A DNA stretch of 64,000 nt from Pomacea canaliculata (taxonomy: Eukaryota; Mollusca; Gastropoda; Architaenioglossa; Ampullariidae). The notes beneath the pieces are model-generated. The model was not told the DNA's origin. It saw only the letters and a list, made by a program, of their open reading frames with translations, and ran no database searches. The position numbers were made by a program, and so were the translations under genes. Below, in pieces: positions 56,854 to 64,000 of the stretch (the stretch's first letter is position 1; every line of letters starts with the position of its first letter). The DNA lies in the NCBI RefSeq assembly GCF_003073045.1, contig NC_037603.1, forward strand, positions 12,282,192-12,346,191, given 5' to 3'.

Positions 56854-56920
56854 ATTTATAAAGCAATATCTCAGCCAAAGACGGACTATTGCGCTGAACA
56901 AGATCACAAAACATGTTTCT
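56852..56920. repeat. Dispersed SINE-like repeat, copy C
   Basis: Reads GGAATTTATAAAGCAATATC, TCAGCCAAAGACGGAC and GCGCTGAACAAGATCACAAA, matching the copies at 32,615 and 45,995. It stops after about 70 bp, so it is either truncated or shows only the conserved 3' part. Confidence 0.8.
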
Positions 56921-57203
56921 TCGTGTTTTTACATGTTTCGTGAGGTCCTCAGAAATGAAAACACTTTTCGCGGTACAGCTCACCCTCCGTATAGTCCCTC
57001 TTTAGACTACCAATTGTTTGGTCTTCATAAATCCAGGAAGAGATTAAATGTTGTTATTCTACTACGTGTGGTATTATTAAGCACAAAGTCCCAAAGATTG
57101 TGTCCAAAGCTACGGCTATATAACAGACAAAATGAAAACTCTGTTGAAAGGGAAAAAGACTGATTTTTTCGATGCAAAGGAAGAATTTCGTTGAAACTTG
57201 TCA

Positions 57204-57227
57204 CAAAAAAAAAAAAAAAAAAAAAAA
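57204..57227. repeat. Poly(A) tract
   Basis: About 24 A residues followed by GAAGAAGAAAGAAG. It could be the tail of a plus-strand retroposed sequence; no upstream body was identified. Confidence 0.85.
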
Positions 57228-58729
57228 GAAGAAGAAAGAAGCTATAGAAAGTTTTACAGTAAACGATGGAGGCAAGGGATGTGACATCTGATGAAACATG
57301 GCAGCAATGATAGTATTGAGAGCTTATTAAGAATTGTACTTGGCGCTGGTCCCTTTCTACAGACGAGCAAACACGCCAACAGACAGGTCCTGCACGCGCA
57401 GATCGCAAAGTGTGAAAAAAGAATAGCTACACTATGGGATTACAATACGAAACTAAATTTTCCTCTCCCAGTGAGTTCTACCCTGCTACAATTGCCATTT
57501 TCCAAACCGAAAAATAATTACTTGGCTACATGCTGAGTCCGTAGTCACCTCCTGAAAATGAGCACTTGGGCAAAGGTAACGCGAGTATAAAACGAAATGT
57601 ATGTACTTGCACATACACACACATATATATATATGTGCACGTAGTAGAACACGTTTGTGTGTAGTGGAAGGGATGGGGCGGTGTGTGTGTGTGCGCGCGT
57701 GTGTGACCACTTTATCTGCTATATGCAACCTGACCTGTAGCCTCTTTATCCTTTCCCCAACCCCTGGGTCATGTCCTGTTGTTGCCTAATCATGCAGTAA
57801 ATCACAGGCGCAGACAAATTTCTTGTGATTTTCTTTTTTCTTAAACAGTTTAAATGCTTCAGTCAGAACTCCTTTTCTTTTTGTCCTTCAGATTATAATT
57901 GACATCAACAGGTTATTGCAAATTGTTTTAATCAAGTGTTAGAGCAAGTGATGTGCCTCTGTTACACATGGTCATCTGATCTGGGTCACAGGTAATTGCA
58001 ACTAATTACTCATTTAATTTGGTCCTCCTACACAGGTTGAGGATTACACGGTATAACGTAATAAGAACTGCGTCGGAAGGGTACTGATAAATAAACAAAA
58101 GTCAAGGCAGTTAAAGGCAAAACTAAAATAAAAAATTGAAAAATATTGAGGACAAAACTCACGGTGACATAAGGTTATCAGTATTACATATTTACCACAT
58201 ACCTTTCAGGCACTTATGATCCACAACATCAGTAAAATAAGTACGACATACACCCCTGAAGAAAGGTACCAGTACATATTTCATTCAAGGAAGAAGCACA
58301 TTCGAGCAGCATAAAAGCACATTTAAAAAAAATGAATCAGAAAACTTATCAGCAGAAAATACAGCAGTTTCAATCATCTCCCCGCCACCATTAAAAAAAA
58401 AAAAGGAAAGAAATTTAAAAAAAAAAAAATTAAATTAAGGGGAGACAATCCTGCATATGCCGAAGGAATTATTATTAGTGGCTTATTCCCCTTTCATAAT
58501 ATTCACCAGTATGCACAAATTCCCCATCAAAAAAATAAAATAAAATAAATAAAAAAACAACAACAAAAAACAAAAAACAAACATTAAACACACTTCTATC
58601 ATCTGTATTGGTAACAATAAAGAAAAATCTTTACTGTGCACCGACTGTTAACAAAAGTATTCTTATTTAAAGTAACTAGCGAGAACAACGATGTTCATAG
58701 AAAGTGAACAAGCATTAAGAACCTCAACT

Positions 58730-61013
58730 TTTATTTTCCTTATATTCATATGCAAAGAATAAGATTACATTTCAATGGAGTATGTTTATAAATTATGCAC
58801 ATCCAAGATAAATGCATTTACATCGGGTACTGTTGCGTCAAAGAGTGTGCAACAATTCAGACATGTTTGTGGCTTAACCATTAATGAAAAGAAGAAAGAA
58901 GAAGAGAAAAACAGAGGCAATGTCTGTGTTAAGCTCATTTTAATTCGGAAGGTACTCCGCACTGACCATACCACAGGCTGCGAAGGTTCGTGTACCATAT
59001 TGCTGTGTCCAGGAGGGGTAGCTCTGCAATCCTGTGACATGGCAATATTTTATAGCACCAGAGTTGTGCACTTTGCACAAAGATGACACGAGCACACAGT
59101 CCACCCAGTTCATCGCCATCGTATCAAAAAGGAAGAAGAAACCAAAAAACTCGTCTTGTCTAACCATATAAGGTGATGCTGATGAGGTATACTCCGTCTT
59201 CTCCCAACTGCAGTACAATATATACTTCATCTGTTGCTGATGCAGTTCATTATATTCTTTAAATCTTCTTGTAGTACAAGGTCTACTCCACCTGCTCACT
59301 CACTGTACATCATACACTCCACCTGTACACTCAGGCCAAGGAGCTCACATGTATATGTATTGGTAGACACTAATATTAACACAGGACCGTTTGATGCCAG
59401 TGGGTAGTGGTGGGGACACTAGTATTACCACAGGACCATTCCACCCCAGGGTATAGTGGGTGATGGTCGGGTAGCTTTTCCTGAAAGAAACGGCGGAGCG
59501 GGGTAAATGAAGTGAGCCTCCGTCGAGGATTCTACTGGTCACAAACGCTTGCACATAGTAAAATAAGTGTTTGTACTCGTACAGTTGGTTCACTTGCACT
59601 TGGTTAAGCGGGTGCACACTATCTCTAACAAACATTTCTCACGTTGGCAGTTTTTTCTGTTTGCCAGAAAAAAAACCAGAATGAATTGCTGGTCAAATCT
59701 CATTCTACAAGGCAATACAAGAATGTATGTACATATACACATATATTACAAAGACGTGTGCACTAAGAAATAGCTCGATCCATAAATGTCTTTGCAGAGC
59801 ATACACAGAGATTTGTGTTTAGTATCTGGAAGCAATGCATACGAGAATAAATTATGTTAATTTTCCGCGGTGCTGGTTCCAAACTCACTGGCAGCGAACA
59901 GCAAACAGCAAAGTGACAAATCACAGTCATCAAGGGACCTCGCTGTGCCTCAAGACTTCCTGAGCCGGGTAGAGGTGGAGACACGTCTGTCCCCCCCGTA
60001 ATTTCCCGTCCTGCCCCTCACCTCCCTCCCCCTCCCCAAGCGATGCTGACACCCGGCCACGCCTCTCGGGCTGATGACGTGTATTTTTCACGGGGCGCCA
60101 GGTGAAGGGGGAAAGGGGTTGGGAGATTCTCCATAAAATTTCTGTCGCATTTCCTGCAGGTGTTGAGGAATTAATTTCTCCTGCTCGCCGTCTGCGCGCG
60201 CACGAGGTGTGCAACCCTCCGACCTGACACGCAGCTGCCGTGAAGGCGTGAGATCCTCGCCCCCTGCAGTAGGAAGCCTTCATTATGTCATTTCCTTCAA
60301 TCCTCTTCGTGGCAAGCAATAAAGCACGGTTGAACGATGAAAGTGCAATCAGCCCTACCCCCAATTCCTAAATTATCTTCGCTGTTTACTGTTAGAAACG
60401 AGACAAATTCTTCGGAGGGCGAGATGTCTTCAATCTGCATGCACACACCCCACGTGCATTTGTGGTTGTGTGTTTGTGTGTGTGAACCAAACTAATCACC
60501 AAAACTCCTCAAGCCGGTTGCCCACCCACCTCTATACCCCTCTTCTGTTAGAGGTAATGAGATTCGAGATTTCAGAAACTGCACAGGTAGGTTCAAGGGT
60601 ACATCTGACTTCAAGGTCTGCAGGTTTCAGGTGTCCGACACGACAAGCGGACAGGTGCACAACTTGTTTCGTCTCAATGGAGATGTCAGATGTCAGTCGA
60701 GTTCTTTCATTAAAAAGCAGGTGAGAGTTGCGTCACCTGCAGGTAATAACGGGTGTCGATTATTTTGTGTGTCCTTGTGTGCTGATGCTGTGACTGATTT
60801 CACTTTCTCTAATAAACACACCTGTCTTCGCACCAGGTGAGGTCAGCAACGCCTGCATGCTGCCCCACCACCTACAGTTCTACTCGTACTCGTACTCGTA
60901 CTCGCTGGATTTCGTTGGTCTGTGCTGCTGTAGCATCCTGCTAACGGCCTCGCTCGTGCTGCCCACAGAGGGCGCTTCCTCCCCAGTGTTTCCGGGTGCT
61001 TCCGCCCACCGAG
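58730..61013 (-). other. Candidate 3'UTR of the Wnt gene
   Basis: No exon was recognised downstream of the Wnt stop codon. AATAAA on the minus strand at 58,730-58,735 is the best placed signal found, implying a 3'UTR of about 2.3 kb. The stretch includes a GC-rich patch at 60.0-60.25 kb with a 144-codon minus-strand frame lacking known motifs, and a hexamer repeat at 60,881. Confidence 0.35.
60881..60904. repeat. TACTCG hexamer, four copies
   Basis: Four perfect tandem copies just after the Wnt stop codon in transcript sense, within its probable 3'UTR. Confidence 0.9.
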
Positions 61014-62144
61014 CTACTTGCACTTGCTCAGTTCCAGAATCTTGGAGCATGTCTTACATTTGACATAGCAGCACCAGTAGTACTTGCACTCACACCGCTC
61101 GGTGACTTCCATTGTGAAGTTGTCGGAGCCTCGCCCACAACACATTGAGTCACAGTTGCCGGGGCCCTCGGTGGTGGGGTCACACAGCCTGCAGCACACA
61201 ACCATCACACATTAGTTTGCATTCTCGGGTGATAGATAATGTTGACTCTTTTCTTGTGTGTTTGCGTGTGCGTACGCATACACGTGAACTTTTGCATGAA
61301 CGATTGAGGGAGAGAAGAAGAGAGAATTGCGTGGATGTGTCTGAGTCAGCGATAGAGAAAAAAATGCGCGTGACTATGCGTGCAGATGATGATGTCGTGG
61401 CTACATACCGGCCTCTAGTGCCCACAGAGCCAGTCTTGTCATCGGGAGAGCAGTAGTCGGGTGACTTGGCGTAGTAGATGAGCTCGTCTTCAGTAAACGT
61501 CCTCTTGCCAGGTTGTATGGGCACCAACACCCCCTCCTTCCTCCGCTTCCTCCTCTTTACCTGTCAAGTGGGCATGCTTTCATTAGCTAGGTAAGATACA
61601 GTTGCTTAATTAGCTTTGATCGGTCACAAAAGCGTCCTTAATTCGGAAAGAGTTTCTTTTAACGATTGCTTACCACACCACAGAAATAAAAGTAACGGGC
61701 ACTGTCCACCCGACACCCAACACAGCAGTCATATATGTAGTTCTGGAGTCTTCTGTGTACAGAAAAGTTTTCCTTGCAATGAAACCTCTTTCTCAGAGAT
61801 TGCTTCTAGACCTTTCTTCAATCTGAGTCCCTCATTATGTAGATCATCGTGCAGCAGGTGCTCGAGTCTCATGATATACAAGTGCCAGCTGTCTCTCTCT
61901 CTCTCTGAACATTAAAATGTCTGGTGGAGTGTAAGCTAGTTGTGGCATGAAGCACAATCACGGGTGTGGGTAGATAATGACAGACACACAACAACACACC
62001 CACCTCTACGGCCAAGAAGTATCGCTCTTTGAGCGTGGCGCCGATCTTGTCGAAGTCTGGCAGAGCTTTCCAGCAGGTCTTGATGGAGCACGAGCCTGAC
62101 ACCCCGTGACACTTGCAGGCCGTCGACAGACTGCTTCTGACCAC
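61014..62144 (-). CDS. Wnt: Wnt ligand, last three exons (partial; Wnt16-like?)
   Basis: Wnt proteins are secreted, lipid-modified ligands of Frizzled receptors. Exons 62,004-62,144, 61,409-61,560 and 61,014-61,188 join in frame to 155 residues ending [11 protein letters not shown], stop TAG. The first exon has [20 protein letters not shown], including the serine (in GVSGSC) that carries palmitoleate. The second has [13 protein letters not shown], a basic cluster, then [13 protein letters not shown]. The third has the C-terminal cysteine domain: [20 protein letters not shown] and [12 protein letters not shown], the tip that contacts Frizzled. All signature cysteines are present. The basic linker, [12 protein letters not shown] and the [12 protein letters not shown] word most resemble Wnt16 as I recall it, but the subfamily is not certain. 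The 5' exons, with signal peptide and N-terminal domain, must lie beyond position 64,000. Confidence 0.95.
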
Positions 62145-63339
62145 CTAAACAACAATAACAACAACAATAACACTGGCTGACACTTTGCCACTCACCAACA
62201 ACAATTTTTGATTAACCATTAAGCTTGTGACATAATAATATTGATGGGAAAGTCACGTGGAGGTTCTTCTAGCCTCAAACACAGACCTCGGTGATTACAC
62301 GAACTCACCCCGCTCCAGGTCTGACCCTTCACCTTCCTGTTTCCATACCCCTCCCTCCATGTTCATGATTCCAGCCACCCGTAAAACCACCGTGGTTGCC
62401 TCAAGAAATCTGAAAAAAATGAAGAGATGACACCCCGACCTTGCTGATAGATGGGTGAACACTCGGTGTAGGGAGGCCCTGGGGGAGACATGGGAGGATG
62501 CAGGAAGCCTGGCGTCGCCGCCGAGAGACGACCGTGAGGGAGTGGTGGTGAGTGATCGTGCTGGCCATATCGAAGCAGGCAGCAGCGCCACCATTTTCAA
62601 ATGATTAAGGGAAGGAACCCAAGGCGTGTGGTGTCGGGCTCAGACCACGCCGGTTCGCATCCGTTACGATAAAAAGAGCAAATAAACCTGTCCCGAGGAC
62701 GGGTGTCGCTGGAAGCCTGCCAGATGCACACAGCTTCCCACAGAACTGGTACTCGGCTCCGGTCCTCGCTAATAGCCTGAACTGTACAGTTCCGGGTCAG
62801 GGGTCAAACACCACCACGCCACGACAATGAGGTTTCGTTTAGAAAGAAATCCCTTGTACGTGGCAACTGACTGCTGTTTGTTATACATTGCCAGGGCATG
62901 CACGTGGGGAATATAATATAATTGGGGAATATAATTGATAGAGGAATACTGATTGATAAGAAAATCTCACCAAAACACATTCTCTCACACAGACATCCAT
63001 AGAGACTCCCAGACAGACAGAACCAACATCTGAACCATGGAAACAGGACAGTGGCAAGAAATATTTTTCCGAGACAAGTTTTAACGCCCTCGTGAGACTG
63101 TGGGCAGGCGGAATGGTTCGAAGTGAGGATGGCAGCGAGAAAAGGTGTCATGACCTGTGACTGGCTCACCCTGTCAAGTTCTGGCTCCCGAACCAGCCTC
63201 GACTTGACGTTTGGAAGCAGCGCCACGCGCGCCGCACTGAGGCAGACAGAAGATTTATGGCGTGTAACTCTTCACTGTTCTCCCCACACAGGATAATAAG
63301 CGGGGCCAGCTATGTGGATGATGCCAGCGGGCCTGCCAG

Positions 63340-63370
63340 CCATCATAATGGCGGTCTGCGCATGCGCAAT
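63340..63370. promoter_or_regulatory. Perfect NRF1 palindrome with YY1-like word
   Basis: TGCGCATGCGCA (63,357-63,368) is a perfect NRF1 consensus. CATAATGGCGG just upstream resembles a YY1 core. Such pairs are common at TATA-less promoters. No start codon or exon was assigned. Confidence 0.4.
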
Positions 63371-63434
63371 GCCTGTAGTTATGCAGGATACGAACGGCAT
63401 CTCGGGAGAGAAAAAAATCTGAGTTTAAGGCAAT

Positions 63435-63578
63435 TTACAATGACCGGAGTTTGTGGTTATTGACAATGACCGGAGTTTGTGGTTATTTACAATGACCGGA
63501 GTTTGTGGTTATTGACAATGACCGGAGTTTGAGGTTATTTACAATGACCGGAGTTTGAGATTATTTACGAGGACCAGG
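63435..63578. repeat. 26-bp minisatellite with a two-unit super-repeat
   Basis: Five clear units plus a decayed sixth, each TGACCGGAGTTTGTGGTTAT with a six-base linker, start at 63,441, 63,467, 63,493, 63,519, 63,545 and 63,571. The linkers alternate between TGACAA and TTACAA types, giving a 52-bp higher period. Confidence 0.95.
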
Positions 63579-63840
63579 GTGTAATTCAATTGGCAGAGAT
63601 GAGTTATCCTTAAGATTTTCCTGTCCCGTGGTGTTTTTCAGCTTCAGTTTTATTATTTTACACTTCAGGGGTCCGGCTCATGCTATGATTTATCTATGAA
63701 GCGAGTTATTATAATAATAATATAATTATTATTATTATTTTCTGGCTTGTGAACATTCTACACAACAAAAACAAAGTAAACTCCAAGCCCCAGGGACCAA
63801 CTCACAATAGACGAAGGCAATACGAAAGTGACAGCTAGAG

Positions 63841-63841
63841 A

Positions 63842-63902
<61 letters not shown>
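63841..63902. repeat. AAT microsatellite
   Basis: About 20 ATA/AAT trinucleotides, nearly perfect. Neighbouring ATAATAATA words also occur at 63,711-63,740. Confidence 0.95.
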
Positions 63903-64000
63903 TAAGAGAACTGGTGCACGTACAGTATGTCCAAGAACACAATAATTCCATAAAATAATGATACAGCAGTGGAATCAAAACAGATAATATACAATAGGAC

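Larger units (their letters stand above)
50511..58729. other. Intergenic region between the DCN1-like and Wnt genes
   Basis: No recognised gene. AT-rich DNA with many chance frames. Items listed separately are a SINE tail at 51,331, a poly(A) signal at 52,881, an open minus-strand frame at 53,327, and a microsatellite with an attached repeat copy at 56,798. A-rich stretches occur at 57,204 and 58,390-58,440, and a TA run at 56,453-56,464. Confidence 0.6.
62145..64000 (-). other. Wnt intron, 5' exons not in window
   Basis: No upstream Wnt exon was recognised on the minus strand. The stretch contains a possible tRNA-derived repeat near 62,630-62,720 (GGTTCGCATCC resembles a B box), an NRF1 palindrome at 63,357, a 26-bp minisatellite at 63,435 and an AAT microsatellite at 63,841. 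Confidence 0.55.

Noticed and set aside
59930..60364. 144-codon minus-strand frame downstream of Wnt
   Set aside because: GC-rich patch with Arg/Gly/Pro bias and no motif; best explained as chance within the Wnt 3'UTR.
62640..62690. tRNA gene from GGTTCGCATCC
   Set aside because: The spacing and stems do not form a tRNA; at most it is the head of an old tRNA-derived SINE.

Overview
The window is animal nuclear DNA. Its genes have many introns with GT/AG boundaries, AT-rich intergenic sequence, many microsatellites and decayed retrotransposons and DNA transposons. The protein content and the style of the dispersed repeats suggest a lophotrochozoan, most likely a mollusc and possibly a gastropod. 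That assignment is inference, because no species marker is present.

Four protein-coding genes can be supported. (1) On the plus strand, about 7.9-18.45 kb, lies the 3' part of a glypican. It includes the end of the core protein, a heparan-sulfate attachment exon with four consecutive Ser-Gly pairs, and a last exon with a GPI-anchor-like tail. A 3'UTR may run to about 25.05 kb. (2) On the minus strand, 33.50-40.49 kb, is a complete MCM7 gene with 17 coding exons and 723 residues. (3) On the plus strand, 40.92-47.58 kb, is a complete DCN1-like gene (DCUN1D1/2 type) with 7 coding exons and 260 residues. (4) On the minus strand, 61.01-62.14 kb, are the last three exons of a Wnt gene whose 5' exons lie beyond the window.

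MCM7 and the DCN1-like gene are divergent, with 422 bp between their start codons. That interval carries an E2F site, a CACGTG E-box and an inverted CCAAT box, so it is probably a shared promoter. Glypican and MCM7 point towards each other across about 15 kb with no recognisable gene. Glypican and Wnt proteins belong to the same signalling pathway, while MCM7 and the DCN1-like protein both act in cell-cycle processes (replication licensing and cullin neddylation).

The rest is mostly introns, UTRs and repeats: two LINE reverse-transcriptase remnants, a piggyBac transposase remnant among several piggyBac-type termini, an hAT-like terminus, three copies of a SINE-like repeat next to microsatellites, related SINE pieces at 43.4 and 51.3 kb, and several minisatellites. 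No complete new system was found. The most interesting hypothesis is an internal promoter and signal-peptide exon inside the glypican gene (15.2-15.96 kb) that would produce a short, glycanated, GPI-anchored product.
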